Positions 22,608-35,335 of a stretch of DNA of 64,000 nucleotides are shown here, piece by piece. The DNA is from Salvator merianae (taxonomy: Eukaryota > Chordata > Lepidosauria > Squamata > Teiidae): NCBI GenBank assembly GCA_003586115.2, contig QVOM02000042.1, forward strand, positions 70,678,101-70,742,100. Reading direction: 5' to 3'. The notes beneath the pieces are model-generated. The model did no database searches and was not told the DNA's origin. It worked only from the letters and a program-made list of their open reading frames with translations. Within the stretch, counting starts at the first letter, position 1; every line of letters starts with the position of its first letter. The position numbers and the translations under genes were made by a program.

Positions 22608-22941
22608 GGGCCTTTTCACACTTGTACCTAGTTTGCTTCCAGGTGTGAATGCACAGCTGTATGGCACACCACAGCTGCATCTGCACAATCGTGTGATTGT
22701 GCCTGTATGTGCCTGCGTGATCTGCAGCACTGCTGGCCACCGTGGCAGTGGCTGGATGCTTCCTGGATGCTGTCATGACAAAGATCAGGAGCAGGACACC
22801 AGCATTTGCAGTGTGAATGCCGGTATCCTGTCGGCATTCCAGTCTAGGGCCCTGCAGTGTGGACAGTGTCTGTGCTGTGGGGTCCATTCTACCTTAGAAC
22901 AGGATAGTTAGCCTGTTCTAAGATGGAAAGTGCAAAAAATG
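22608..22941 (+). mobile_element. Family A copy, shortened left side
   Basis: Begins gggccttttcacacttg and ends ggaaagtgcaaaaaatgg. Shares the 'gacaccagcatttgcagtg' block and a hairpin cttagaacagg ... cctgttctaag (22893-22922) with other A copies. It lacks the left ~150 bp present in the 4209 and 57405 copies. Confidence 0.7.
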
Positions 22942-24369
22942 GACTTACCACATAGATAATTATATATGAAGTTGCTTGCGACTGTCTTCTTTGAGGGAGG
23001 TTCCAAGGCTACACTTTTTCTCCCAGTGTTATTTCCTTAATTTGCTAACTTAATTCCTTCAACCAGAAATGGCAATTCTCAAAAGTATAATTTTCATCAG
23101 GAAAATGGCATGGAAGGAAAGGTTACTGTTCCTACTGCCATGGCCCTAATCAGAGTCAGGCTCCATTAGGACTGCTGCTGAGGCTCCATGGAATAAATCT
23201 GGGATCAGAGAAAGCAGAAATAGTTATTTTAATGGATCATAGTATTACCATACTAGTAACAGACCCTCCTGGGGATGCAGGAGTTTTCTAAATGAATCTT
23301 CTTCATGATTACTGGATTTAGATGCTACTGCTCCTTCAAGCACAAGATACAAATTAGGAAATGCTGATGAGGTAGCACAGAAAACAGGAATTCTCCTGCA
23401 TTGTTCTTGTAATTACAGCACAAAACAAGATTGCAGTTCCATCAAATTCTTTGGAAGGACAGGGAGGGGGGAAGTCAACGCTTGAGAGATGCTCTGCGTT
23501 GTGGCTTTTAATGTCTTCATCTACCTGGAATGTAGTTGGGTTGCATGATATTCCTTTTGGCAAGAAGCCTGATAACATATTTGAAATTCAGCTGAAAGGC
23601 TAATGAGAACATTATGTAATGGAGAGAATCATTCACTATCACTATTGTTTCCCCAAAGTCCATTTTTTTTTCTCCTTCCTTTCTTGTAGATTTCAACAAT
23701 ATAGAAAGTTTTTTGTCTGTCAAAAGCAATTTGTGGACCAAATGTAGGGGGAGCATAAGAAGAAAAGTGAAGTTTAGATTTGCTGAATTCCTAAGGTACC
23801 ATTTGTCCTACCAATACCAAAAAAAAAAAAAAAAAAGCAGTATCCAAAAATAGCACAATAACTAAGTGATGTTTGGATGCAGCACAAGAGATATAACAAA
23901 AAACAACTCAACATCAATTGAATTAAACCCTCATAAGTATAGGTGGGTAACTTTGTGCCCAAAATAAATACATTTGTAAAAGTATATTTGTATTTTTTAT
24001 ATTCTGTTCAAAAAATACTACTGTATGTAGTACCATTTTAGGACACTCCTCCCAAAATCCCTGAAGAAATCATAGTAATACCATACATGGTTTGGCTTCA
24101 GGGATTAAGAACAAACAGAATACAAAACTTCACCATGCACAAATTGCATAAATATTCCCTATTAAAAAGGAAAAAAAAAATCACAACTAGTCTTGGTGTG
24201 TAATTCAAGACAGAAATTCTTACCATTGTTTTCATTTTAGAACTTCATTAGGGATAACACAATTCAATGTATTTTTTTTTCCTCTACCATATTTAATGCT
24301 TCACATTATCTAGACATGCTGTGCAATTATGTTGGATTTCAACATTTATGACTGGCGTTGATATACCAT
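22942..24369. other. no recognisable feature
   Basis: Unassigned, with an A run at about 23818-23836 and several short low-complexity tracts. Confidence 0.45.
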
Positions 24370-24728
24370 AGCTCTGGTATTGCAATACCATAGTTAAGAC
24401 CTTTCTCTTTGCCCAAGCATATGGGCCTTGACCCTCTGAGAAGCCCCCCTCATTGCTGCTGGTCTGTTGTATTATTGGGTTAGGGTGGTTTTGGGGTTGG
24501 GGTTATGAAATACTTTTTATGATGTTTTTATAATGTCTTTATAGTGTTTTTATTGTTATAGTTTTGGTATGCTTTGTAAGTTTTTTGTATGTTTTTATGC
24601 TGTTTTATAACATTTTTAAGGTGTTTTATAGTAATAGTTTTAGTATGTTTTGTAAGCCGCCCTGGGACCTCTCGGTATAGGGCAGGGTAGAAATTGAAAT
24701 TAAAGTAAAGTAAAAATAAAGTAAAGTA
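24370..24728 (+). mobile_element. L2-like LINE 3' untranslated tail
   Basis: T-rich segment with reiterated 'gttttta(t)' and 'ttttgtaagtt', then 'gtaagccgccctgggacctc', 'ggtatagggcagggtag' and an aaa(g)t(a)-type tail. This is the usual end of reptile L2-like LINEs. No coding part remains. Confidence 0.65.
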
Positions 24729-24954
24729 GTCAACATTTGATAGTGGCTGCAATACTATTTAGGTTTTTTTGCAGTAAATGTAATGCAAAAAGAAAATGTT
24801 TACAAAAATGTAATGCTGTAAAAAAATTGACGATAGTTAATAACTTGTACTAGTTCATATTTAAATAGCAACCAAGATCAAAACAATTACAACAATCCAA
24901 ACTTTAACAAGAACAATTTACAAAGCTTTCATATTCAAAACGCAAAATGGACTC

Positions 24955-25245
24955 TTCATCCATTGCACATTTCCAGGGGCTGAACCGTTGCAGCTGAAAC
25001 CACTCTGACTGGCACAGGTTCCCTGCTAGTGCAGTCCAGCTGTTTCAGAACAAGGCCATCACACTTGGACAGCCTGCTCCAGGGCAGGCCTCCCACTGCC
25101 CTGTGCCACTCCAAAGCTCCTGTGAGCTTGTGAGTCTGCTGCAAGGGCTCCAGTGGCCAGGAACAAAAGTTTCTGGCCTCAGAACCCCAGGGGGATGCAT
25201 TTAGGTGGTGCAATTTGATGCACAGCTGAAATGGGTCCCTCTGCT
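24955..25245 (-). mobile_element. Family B copy, inverted
   Basis: Contains 'gtggccaggaacaaaag', 'tttctggcctcagaacccc' and 'gctgaaatgggtccctc' in inverse order relative to plus-oriented B copies. Neither terminus is intact. Confidence 0.6.
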
Positions 25246-25844
25246 AAACCAAACAAGGAGATATGTGTCCTCCTGTTCCATTCCATAGCTCCCTGGATTA
25301 CTGGTAGGCAGGTCTACAAGTATCCCAATCTGGTGACCATTTTGGTGCACATTCTTAGCTGTTTTCCTTCCATATTATCTTACCCCAAGATCAGAAAGTA
25401 TTTTCTACATTATCCACATGATCTAACCCAGTTGGAATGCATTTTAATTAATACCTAAAGCAGTTTAAAATTTTTGACATGTTGCTCAAAAAGATTGGGG
25501 GTGCTGGACCTTGGGCATGGATGTGGAAAAAACAAAAGGCAAAACCCAAAACTGATTACTTGCAAAAGGGATAGATGATCACATCAGGTTGCTGTCAGAT
25601 GGGGAAAGAAATGGGCCACGCTACTTGGAACAAATCAAGATGAACTATGCAACACATGTGTTGGAAAGAGATGGCAGAAAGGAGAATCTGAGGAGGGCTA
25701 AGTACTATGAATGTGGACACTGCTAAAACAGAACAAATCATACTTTTGCACCTAAGCACTTCAAGGATATTGTGTGTAGCTGAGTTCTATGATGCCTTTC
25801 CTTCTACTGCTAGGTACCTAAGCTTATATAGTCATAATGAATGT
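25246..25844. other. no recognisable feature
   Basis: Unassigned sequence. Confidence 0.4.
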
Positions 25845-26060
25845 AACTATGTCCACACAAAGAAAAATTAAGTGGGTCAAAAGCACCTTACAGACAGTAA
25901 CATGTGGCCCTCATGTTCTCATCCAATCTGTAATCCCTCTTTTTTATACTAAAATATTCATGGGAGTAGGAGGGGGAGCCTGGCATGTGAAAGTAACCAG
26001 ATGTGAACTATATCTGAGCTGTCTCCAAACCTGTGCCTAGATGAAAGAAGTCATCTACAG
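25845..26060 (+). mobile_element. Family C MITE, copy 3
   Basis: Core 'cagacagtaacatgtggccc', 'tcatgttctcatcca', 'atattcatgggag', 'gtctccaaacc' matches other C copies. Termini are poor. Confidence 0.6.
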
Positions 26061-26985
26061 CTTCAAGGAAGCTCCACAGTTTTGTAGAAACATAAAGGTT
26101 TCTCCAAGGAAACTCCAAGTTTTGCAGTCATCAAAAACCAGAGAAAAGTGAGGAATGCGGATTCACATGTTAATGGGAACGGTGAAACTCCAAGGCAAAA
26201 ATGGAATTGAGTATCACAGAAGAAAGCATAGTGTATAGAGTTTTCATCACTGTTCTCATTCCATAATATTTTATTTAAAGATATACTCCAATAAAAACAA
26301 AATAAAAATAAAAACCATTTGCTACACAGCCATTTTATACAAAAAGGGTATTTCTGGATTAACAAAAACCCATTAAAATTCATTTGAATTTGGTCAGGAA
26401 GACAGGAGAACCAGATAATCCATTTTGAGTTTTAATTGTGCCCAGTGAATTTTTCAGTCCCCTGCTTCCCACTCAAGCTTAATTATTTGAGATGATTAAT
26501 TTGGAAGGCTTTGTTTAAATTCTAAGCATGGCAACACAGCAAGGCATTGTTGGTTTAAAGACAGAACATAAGTCTTTTGGTTGACATTTTACAAGTACTT
26601 TTATTTTTGAACGTTCCTACACTTCCTGGTTTTAGAGAAGGAATAGAAACGGAACAAGTGTGGAAGACCACAAGAAAAGCCAGTGTGCTTATTTGCAACC
26701 AGCTTGAATCAAGGGCAATGCTCTGCATCTTATTAAGCAGTGTGGCTTTGGGGATATTTCTAGCTCAAAGACATCTTCTATTTGTAATTTAGAAAAGCAG
26801 TGAAAACAAGCAGTGCTTCAAAATACATTTGATGTGAATAACTCCTGAGAGCTAAGGATGTGATGTATTTATAACTTAGCCACATAACATGATTTAAGTG
26901 GTCAATTAAAGTGGTGCTTTACCTATCATGTGGGCAATTTTCAGACCATATAGCTCCAGGAAAATTAATTGGTTAAGTTCACTTA
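26061..26985. other. no recognisable feature
   Basis: Unassigned, AT-rich. No repeat family seen. Confidence 0.4.
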
Positions 26986-27518
26986 TAGGGCCCTTCTGCA
27001 CTGGGTGGTAGAATGGACCTTGGTCTGGTCGAGGCTTCAGCCATCCACACACTAGTGCAGAACTGTAGAGGCCTCTCCCCCTCCTAGTGTGCTCTCTTCG
27101 CACAGGATTGATTGTAAACCAGACTAGGGTGCCAATGTACTAGGGATGGGGTCTACTGGCATATTAGGGGTTTGTATATCAGCCACAGAGGGTGCAGACA
27201 GCATGCCTCCATGATGCAGTATATCACTGCGGAGCAACTTCAGTAGTCCAACAAGACATGACACCAAAATGGGTCCCCTGGGAGCTCTGCAGACCAGGAA
27301 CCTTCATTCCTGGCCTTCAGAACTTTTGGAGGCCCCCCGCACAGGCTCCAAACCTGGTGCGAGCTTTGAAATGGCGTAGGGTCTAGCACAGAACAGGCCA
27401 TCCCAATGCAGGCATCCCTGTCTGGACCAGGAGCAATTCATCCCAGCTTGGGACACATTGCTTAGCCTCGACCAGTGTTCCGCTCTGGTCCAGTCTACTG
27501 AAGATAAGTGCAGAACCA
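26986..27518 (+). mobile_element. Family B copy, near full length
   Basis: Begins gggcccttctgcactggg and ends agataagtgcagaaccacc. It shows the complete B order: 'gtagaatggacc', 'catccacacactagtgcag', 'gtctactggcatattaggg', 'gcatgcctccatgatgcag', 'accaaaatgggtcccctggg', 'ttcattcctggcc', 'ccatcccaatgcagg' and the tail. A useful reference for the family. Target duplication unclear. Confidence 0.75.
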
Positions 27519-28400
27519 CCTATACTTGTGAATGTACAAAATAAGCACTTTCCAAACCAATATACAAGCAAAAATTCAACACAGTTCAGGAAATTCAACT
27601 GGGTGACAGGCCAGATAAAGCTGAGTCCCATTTTGCTGAACCAATATGGATCACCTCTGATGTGAGGTTGGTGTGTGTTTTCCTTCCCAGGTATCCTGGG
27701 ATTTAAAAAAAAAAAAAAAAAAAGGCAGTCTCACTGGTCACCCAATAGCTGATTATCTTGCTATATTTTTTCAGGTAATTTGGCATCTTTATTGAATCAT
27801 TTGTGATGCTATCAGAATTTTTGGAAAGAAAAAGAGATTTTGGCGAACTCTTTGTTTTTCTAGTCTTTGTTTTTCCAAGTAGGTCAGACAGAGGTGAGCC
27901 CACCTACCCAGATCTTCCTTGTGGTTTACATAAGAGTTCCAAGATTTACTTAGTTCAGAACACTGTTCAAATACAAGTTATTGGCAAATGCTATAGGAAA
28001 GCTAGTTACAGTAGATAAGATGACTACTTAATTCTCCAGAACGTATTTAACTGAAGAGAAATTTCTAACTCACCTGGATTGTTGTATATTTTTATTGCCT
28101 TTCTTTTTAAAATAAATTGATAAAAAAATTGGAATGTCAGAGAATTACTGGGGTCTGCAGATAGGTAGGCTCTTAAAATGGACTTGCTTCTGAATGTCTT
28201 CTTCAAATTATCTCAAAGCCTTCTTCAAACCCTAAAAGTTAGGGCTCAAAATAAAATATAATAGTTTTGTAATCATAAGGAGTAGGGACAGGTGATGACA
28301 ACTTTTCATGATTTTATGAATGATTTGATTTCAAAGTCCTAAAAATAATACTGGGGGAGCCAAATACCATTACCCTTGTATTCACAGCCTGCTCCTTACT
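27519..28400. other. no recognisable feature
   Basis: Unassigned. A run at about 27704-27723. Confidence 0.4.
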
Positions 28401-28843
28401 TAGGCCCTGTCTGCACCTACCTTTATTCTGGAATATAACCCTATGGAATATGTCAGGCCTCATCCCCCCAATCACACTTTATCTGCATTGGCTGAAGGGG
28501 TGAACTGGGATAAGGTGCCAAAATGGTCCACAATTTATAGAGGTCTACAACTGGGGCAGTGCCCCAGTTCTAGATTACAGAAGATTTCCAGAGAGCAGAC
28601 CCCCAAAGACTGGAATAAGCTGGGGGACCCTTTCTGGTGGTATTCTAGGAAACTCCACCAGAAATAGTATCAGACTTTGCAGTTTCTGTGCTACTCCCAA
28701 AGGCTCTTCAGAGGCTGTGGTGTGAGCTAAGCGCAACAGGCTGTGCAAGTGTGGACAGCTATTGCTAGCCTGTTCCAGTGTAACCCATAATCACTGTTTT
28801 GGACTACATAGGCTGGAATAGCCCTCTTAGTACAGAAAGGGCC
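28401..28843 (+). mobile_element. Family B copy (divergent)
   Basis: Ends taggccctgtctgcaccta and gtacagaaagggcc form the terminal repeat. The interior has 'aaatggtccac', 'gaggtctac' and 'ggtggtattctagg' in B order. Confidence 0.6.
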
Positions 28844-29856
28844 AGAGTGTGCATGCAAACATTGGTATTTAATGAATACTTCTCCCTTGAGTCTTCTAAT
28901 TTCTCCCTTGAGAGTGACATCTGAGGATGGTCCAAACATTCAGTTCCAATTCAATTTTCAGTAGTTCTCCACTCCCTCCTCACTCCCAGTGACTTGCCAC
29001 TTCACTTATAGCACTGGAATGGAACTACTGAAAACACTGTGAATTAAAATATGAAACCTTTTCTGATGGATGGGAGTAGGGGACTATTGTATTCTTAATG
29101 ATTTCATGTACAAGGTGCATTGGATACCTGATTATGATACACCTATTTATCCAAAACTTTGATCCTTCTCCATGCTGTTGCACTGTAATTTCAGACTGAT
29201 TTAACTTTTTTCTTCCCTCCCCCCAATTTCAGTTGGCCCTTTGTAATTATGATTGCTTTTTAAAACTCATCTACTGGGTTTAATGTATTATAATTCTCCC
29301 TCTGTTATCCCCAGTGAAGGACAGGTTACAACTGTAATAAATATCACACACAAGCAAAAAGCAGCAACAGGGAGGGGATACCACAAAGCCCTCTGTCTCA
29401 TTATATCTTATTTCATGAAATGCCTGCCAAGGTTGGAAACATGCAATAAATGTGGGGAATGCCAAGAATCAGGACAGCAGCCAGAGCTGGACTCCACTTT
29501 GCCAGCTGGCAATCATTATTTTAATGTAGGAGAGCATATAAGGTGCATAGGAAATGTATGATGGTTTTTTTCAGCAGATTACTCAAAATTTGCAAGTTTG
29601 AAGCTGCCCAGTGTTCTTCTTTCCAAGGGATTATTTGCAGCCAAACAAAACTGCACAAATAGAGAGACATGAAATAGGCATCACTGCCTTAGAAAGGCCT
29701 CACTTGGCCTCATCCTGATTTGAACATGAGAATTCAGTGCTTAAAGAATGCACAAGACTCTCCCACCCACCTTGCCATCTTTACTGTGACTAAACTGATA
29801 ATCAATATCATCCTGAAGAAGCAATACTGCCTGGAGGACAAGGTGGAACTTTGCTG
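28844..29856. other. no recognisable feature
   Basis: Unassigned sequence with an open frame at 29253-29561 that resembles no family I know. Confidence 0.4.
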
Positions 29857-29970
29857 AATGTACAACAGTATTGTATGTTGTATTGTATGTTTTTATTGTA
29901 TGTTTTTATTATATGTTTTATTTATTGTATGTTTATTGTATGTTTTATTTTACAGTATTGTATGTTTTTA
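29857..29970 (+). repeat. degenerate tandem repeat (ttgtatgtttttat-type)
   Basis: Variable units of attgtatgttttta, about 114 bp, with different numbers of T and occasional loss of the g. Confidence 0.8.
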
Positions 29971-30684
29971 TTCAGGCCAGGCTAGCAGCTCTTGCTTTTA
30001 TGACACCACTACCCTATATAATAAGATCCATGTGGGCTTAAAATCTTGGTGATCCTACCAAATACAATTCACAGAATCATTCAACTAATCCATTCTAACA
30101 AAACACAGGCATGCCATTCTTGTCCAAGTAATCACCCCTCAGAGTCAATTTCCTTTTTCCAAGATAGCTGGCTCCTAAATACTTGGAATGAAGTATTACT
30201 GTGTCCACTGGAGTTTATTTGCATATCTAGGATTACATCCCAGGTGGACCTGGAGGTATCTTACTCTACTGTGCTCAAAGAAGCCAAAGAACAAAAACCT
30301 CCACAAGACTATACTCTCATAACGATTTCACAATCTTCTAATGCAAATGTCTGTAGGATGCTTCATCAATCTTAACTTCTTCTTCTTCTTCGGCCTTAGT
30401 CCCGTTTGGTGGCAGGGTCAGCTCTTCTGGAACAGGTCCTCTATTTTTCACAGTCGAGGGCTTCGTCACTCTTAACTCTAAGTATTTATTCTATTTCTCA
30501 CTTAAGTAAACGTGTGAGCTAGGACTGCAATATTCCCTGGTGTCCCACTTTACTCCTAAACAGAGCACTCTGTATGTTGAAGAGTAGTTATATAAACTGA
30601 TGATCTTACTTCACTCATTCATCCTCTCTATATGTATATAGAGTTACATGTTTCCTTTCAGCCACTTTTCAGGTACCTTTTTTC
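29971..30684. other. mostly unassigned
   Basis: A (ttc)n stretch at 30377-30392 precedes 'ggccttagtcccgtttggtg', which looks like part of a repeat I cannot name. Confidence 0.35.
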
Positions 30685-30835
30685 TGTCACTTTGTTGATG
30701 TGCTCTCTTACTCTGAAATTGGCCCTAAGATTCAAAGTGGTGTCAATCTGAAGAACTGAACCCAAGAAGAGGTTGGGAAAGGTAAACAAACATTATCTTC
30801 TTCTCAAGGGCACATTGTGTGACTTAGGGTCTTTC
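30685..30835 (+). repeat. Repeat F, copy 1
   Basis: Matches 32673-32815: 'tactctgaa(a/g)ttggccc', 'aagattcaaag', 'tgaagaactgaaccc', 'ctcaagggcaca', 'gtgtgactt'. It leads directly into a family B element at the same junction as copy 2. Confidence 0.7.
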
Positions 30836-31235
30836 TCCACCGGGTGGTGGACTAGACCATGGCACTGGTGCAGATTAACAGAGGTCCCTTCCCAGTATAC
30901 TCTGCCCACACAGGATGGAATCTAGACTGTGCTAGGGCACCCAAAATGGTGACCTGGTCCAGGCTACCAATAAACTTCATTTTCAAGGTCTACCAGCATA
31001 CTAGGGGTGGCACAGCAATCCACAAAAGTGTGCAGAGAGCATACCTCCATGGTCCAGTATACTATAGGGGACTGATTTTGGTGGCAAAACCAGGCACACC
31101 AATGAAATGGGCTCCCTCAGGAGCTACAAAGGTCAGGGGGAAAGTGTGTATCCTGTGCCCTAGGAAGGCTCTTCAGATGGCACAAATGTGTACCTCTGGA
31201 GTGGCAACTTTAAGGTCCATATGGATCCTGCCATA
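30836..31235 (+). mobile_element. Family B copy, joined to repeat F
   Basis: Has 'caccgggtggtggactagac', 'cacccaaaatggtgacc', 'ggtctaccagcatactaggg', 'catggtccagtatac' and 'aatgaaatgggctccctc'. The right terminus is lost. Confidence 0.7.
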
Positions 31236-31303
31236 GAGTAAGCCAATATAATGCAATTAAAAAATAATCAGCTTTTATTTTATTAAAAAAAATTATTCCC
31301 TCA

Positions 31304-31468
31304 TAGAGATGTGTTGAGTTCAAACTGAACAATCTGCCTGTTCAAAAAGCAAGTTCAAACTGGAACTGAACCAAGGGGTGTTCTAACAAACATAGCAAAC
31401 ACTCCCTGTACAATTCGAGGTTCAAAGGTGTTCAAATTGAACCACATTTTATTTCTTGCACATCCCAG
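31304..31468. mobile_element. hAT MITE, 165 bp, 7/8 target duplication
   Basis: Ends tagagatgtg and cttgcacatcccag are inverted. Flanks ttccctca (31296-31303) and tcccctca (31469-31476) agree at 7 of 8 positions. The interior is made of 'gttcaaa' and 'gaac' words, typical of this MITE type. Older than the 18409 element. Confidence 0.7.
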
Positions 31469-31476
31469 TCCCCTCA

Positions 31477-32568
31477 TGATTACTATAGCTAGTACAGTAA
31501 TGAATCACCTACTTTGGCCTTCATCAAGAGCATTAAGATTGCAGGTCTGTTACTGGGAAGTTGCACTGTACATTGTCTGGAATTAGAATTATGGACTTGC
31601 CTTAAATTGTACCTCTATCTGTGTGATACCTGGAGTAACCCTTCTTTAATATAGTGAGAACTAGCGCTGAATAAATAGAGTTGCCCTATTGGCTATGGAA
31701 AGAGCCAGAACTGATTACACCTTATTTATAGCTTTTTTAAAAAGTTGTTTGCTGAGCATGGACATTTGCTCATAACTGGTGGCACAAGCATCAAATGGTA
31801 AATGCATTGCTAATTGTTTGAACAGAAAAGGCTAACCTACTCAATTTGATGCAAGTCCAAAACTCAGATTTCCACAAAAAAATATAAAGAAGCAAAAGAA
31901 AACACAGATTTCTAGCCACAAAAGAACTTGTGTGTACAGCTAGCTTTATAGAAGAGCTGATTCATTGAAGGATAAAAGTTTAAAAATACCTCATAACCAA
32001 ATGTGAGTCAGAAGAACATAATGTTCATGCAACGTTGATGCCCATTAAGACACATAATATTTCTGCCCGGATCACTGTGCCATCTTGTTGTAATGAGAAT
32101 GAATTGCTGTACAGAATGAAATCCTTGTATAAACAGCATTGTCAAATGCTTCCCTGTGCCTGGAACCAAAAGCAGCATGTAGCTCTTTGGGGGATGGGAA
32201 GCACCTTGAATAAATCAATTATTCTGGAGTGGATTTTGCAAAAAGGTGCTTCCTAGCTTCTGCGGTGTTAGGAAAGGATAATGCTTTATAGATGGTTCCA
32301 TTATTCTTGATTTCTTCAACATAGCCATTAAAGACTAGCATAAGAAAGAGATTTTTTAATCTTTCCCCCAATCTCTCTCCCTGCCAAAAATTGCACCAAT
32401 GATTTTACCCATATATACTCAGAGCAACTACCTATCATTTATTGATAATGAAACAGGGCTTTCTAAGGCACTCTGCACATGCTCAGAAGTATTCACAATT
32501 CTTGTATGCTATTCTTGAAGTATGGGTCCAACTATACGTAAATTTTAATCCACATCTGATCTACCTTT
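31477..32568. other. no recognisable feature
   Basis: Unassigned AT-rich sequence. Confidence 0.45.
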
Positions 32569-32701
32569 AGGGTGTGAGAGCACATCAGTAAAATGACAGA
32601 CCATTTTCTTTCCTCACTATCTAACCCAAAGGGGAATTTTCTGGGTTAGATAACATGGAAGAAAATTTGCTTGTTACTTTGCCAGTGTGTTCTCTCACTC
32701 T
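32569..32701. repeat. long inverted repeat (arms about 60 bp)
   Basis: Left arm from agggtgtgagagcaca to 'tatctaaccca' pairs with the right arm 'tgggttagataac' to 'tgttctctcactct', with about 75-80% match and a 13-base loop region. It overlaps the left edge of repeat F copy 2. Confidence 0.75.
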
Positions 32702-32815
32702 GAAGTTGGCCCAAAGATTCAAAGCGGTGTCAGCTTGAAGAACTGAACCCGAGGAGAGGCTAGGAAAGGTAAATTCACATTACCTGCTCCTCAAGGGCAC
32801 AGTGTGTGACTTTGG
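32673..32815 (+). repeat. Repeat F, copy 2
   Basis: Second copy of the F unit; see 30685-30835. Differs by scattered substitutions. Confidence 0.7.
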
Positions 32816-33055
32816 GCAGTAAACTGGAACATGGTTTGGTCTAGGTTTCTGCCATCCACACATTATTGGGGAACAGCAGAGGTTCTGGCCCCCTCCTAGT
32901 ATGATCTGCCTACACAGGATGGAACCTAGATTGGATGGGGCACCCAAAATGGTGACCAGGTCCAGTCTACCAGTAGACCTCTTGTTTGAGGTCTACTGGC
33001 ACACTAGGGAGTGGTATATCAGACTGCAGTGATATGCATGAATGTGGCCTTAGAA
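32816..33055 (+). mobile_element. Family B copy, joined to repeat F
   Basis: Same F-to-B junction as at 30835. Contains 'aggatggaacctagattgg', 'cacccaaaatggtgacc', 'gtctactggcacactaggg', and ends by 'aatgtggccttag'; the 3' half is lost. Confidence 0.65.
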
Positions 33056-34959
33056 ACCAAATGGTTTAACACAAACAATATTCAGTTATAGCAAGCAGTA
33101 CAGCAAGTATTTTCAATTAAATCCTTAATGCTTAAAACCTCTGTATCCTGTCATTAAATAACATAAAGGAGGGAGAAAAAGGAAAGTGCAATAAACTTTA
33201 TTGAGGAAAACTTGAGGTCTGTAAGGATAAAAGGGATTACGTTGGAACTTACACTCTTTGGAGAAGTACATGTTAACATATTCACCTTTTGCCTTTGATT
33301 TACTAGGACCTAACTGCATGATTCTGTAGCCAATATAAAGTTGTCAGTAAGACTGCCACTTTTCTTTGCTTACACTGTACATCCTAGGTCCACCCTTCCT
33401 TAGGGAAGTGAAGATGTAAAAATAACTAGCAGGTAGAATCCTGGGGAGAATCAGTAGAAACAAAATCAGAGTTCAGTGAAATTTGTACATTTCTTCTAAA
33501 CGGGGCTGTTCCTGCATTCAGATGACTTCTTATTAGGCAAGCAGACCCACTGTCATCCTAACAAGATTTGGCAAGGTCAACATCTATTTACTTCAGAAGA
33601 GAGAGCCGCCATTGCTCTACCCTTGATTCCCATGAATTTCATTCAACTCAGGGAAATAAGGATGTAAATTCTGAACTGCTAGCCAATGAATTGGACATGG
33701 ATTGATACCAACAAAGCATTGAGTTTGCCATGGACTGTGAATGTTTCACAATTAGAATTTCATGTCTCATAACCACACATATCTGAAAATGACTCAGGAA
33801 CAGCTAGTCCCTTAACATTCCCTGATCTGGCAGAGAAGTAGCCCTCCAAGGCTTGTCTGCAAGGACTAGAATGGCACTGGGCATCCACTCTTTCCCCAGA
33901 CAAAGACTGCCTCCAATTTGCTGTGCTCAGAGGGGATCTGAACTAATTTAAAAAACAGACAAACTAATGTAAGGAATGACACCATAGCTTCTTGCTGCTT
34001 ACTTGGTATTAATGCTTAGGGGTAGGATTTATTCAGTGTTTGCAGAAACACTACTTTGAGGCTTTGTGAATCTGAAGGGTGAGATGATTACAAGGAATTC
34101 AGGACATAGCTAGTCATCCAGCAATATTCTCTGCATTCCTATTCAGAAACAGGGAAAGGGCCTGCTTTCAGTGAGACCAGACAAGTACTGTACAGCAGTA
34201 TTCCCCTCCATTCTGTTGGTAGAGTAGCAGCTACCTGAAGATCTGGGGGAAAGCATGTCTTTCTTATACACAAGAATGTTCAGTTCTGCTTTGGGGTAAC
34301 TGCATGAGGGAGCGGCTGTGCGCGTACTCCACACCCAGAATCACATAGTAGAAAAATAGAAGACGTTCATTCCTGTGATCTAGGCTTCAAGGCCATTTGG
34401 AGGGAGGGGTGATTTCTCGTTTGTGGTGGCACCTTGGTGGTTCTACAATTACCAGTCCCCTACCTTTTAGGTGATGCAGCTACATAAAGCCAATTGTCCT
34501 TCCCTAAAATAGTATTAGCAAAAGAAGTAAATTCCAATGTTGATGCACAGGAATTGCTTCAGGTAACACACAAATTCACATTCCTAAGAAAATGGCAGGT
34601 AAAACTCACGTGTTAGAATTTAGTTGCTTGGCTTTACTAGACATATCACCTCAAGTTCTTGCTTTACTTACCCACTTTCTGCTTTTTCATAGCACCTGCC
34701 TGTACTGGAAACACATCTGTCTTCATGCTACAGATCTACTAACTGGTTCTTTAAATGGGATAAAGGATGGGAGATCCAAAGATTCCTGGGTTAAAATATG
34801 GTTAAGCAAAGTTTCAAGATATAGGGAATTTTCCCTAAGTAGATTAAATGCACAACAATTCTAGAACAGTTTTCTTTTTTCATAGATTTTTTTTCTGTTT
34901 TAGAATATGTTTAACTAGTAAATAAAACTCTACAGTATAGCAAACATTCTCACACATTG
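33056..34959. other. no recognisable feature
   Basis: About 1.9 kb with no repeat family and no convincing coding signal. Confidence 0.45.
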
Positions 34960-35335
34960 TATATTATGGTACCTCTAGACATCAGGAAAAACCTGCAATA
35001 CTCCCAACATTGTGTTAGGATTGCCAGACATCCCCCCAGCATTCCCAAAGCAATGCTGGTTACGATGCACAGAAAACACATTGCAACATTATCACGTAAA
35101 ATTCACCAGTTAAACTGGTCTTCCCATAATAGCCCTGCTCAGCTGCAGGTCTGGCAGGGTCAGAAGGAAAGGGAATGAGTTCTTGGGAGTCTCCAGGAGT
35201 CTCCAGTGAGGCAATTTCATATGCACCTTGCCAGATGTGCAAGTTAACTAGGCTTTGCAGTGCATATATGCTGGGACAGAGCAAGAGGCGATCCCTGGAT
35301 ATTTTTATATCTCATCTGGAAACACCCTTAGATTA
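34960..35335 (+). mobile_element. Family D element, copy 2
   Basis: Shares 'cccaaagcaatgc', 'cagaaaacaca', 'cttcccataatagc', 'caatttcatatgcacc' and 'agatgtgcaagttaac' with the 55.5 kb copy. Confidence 0.55.
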
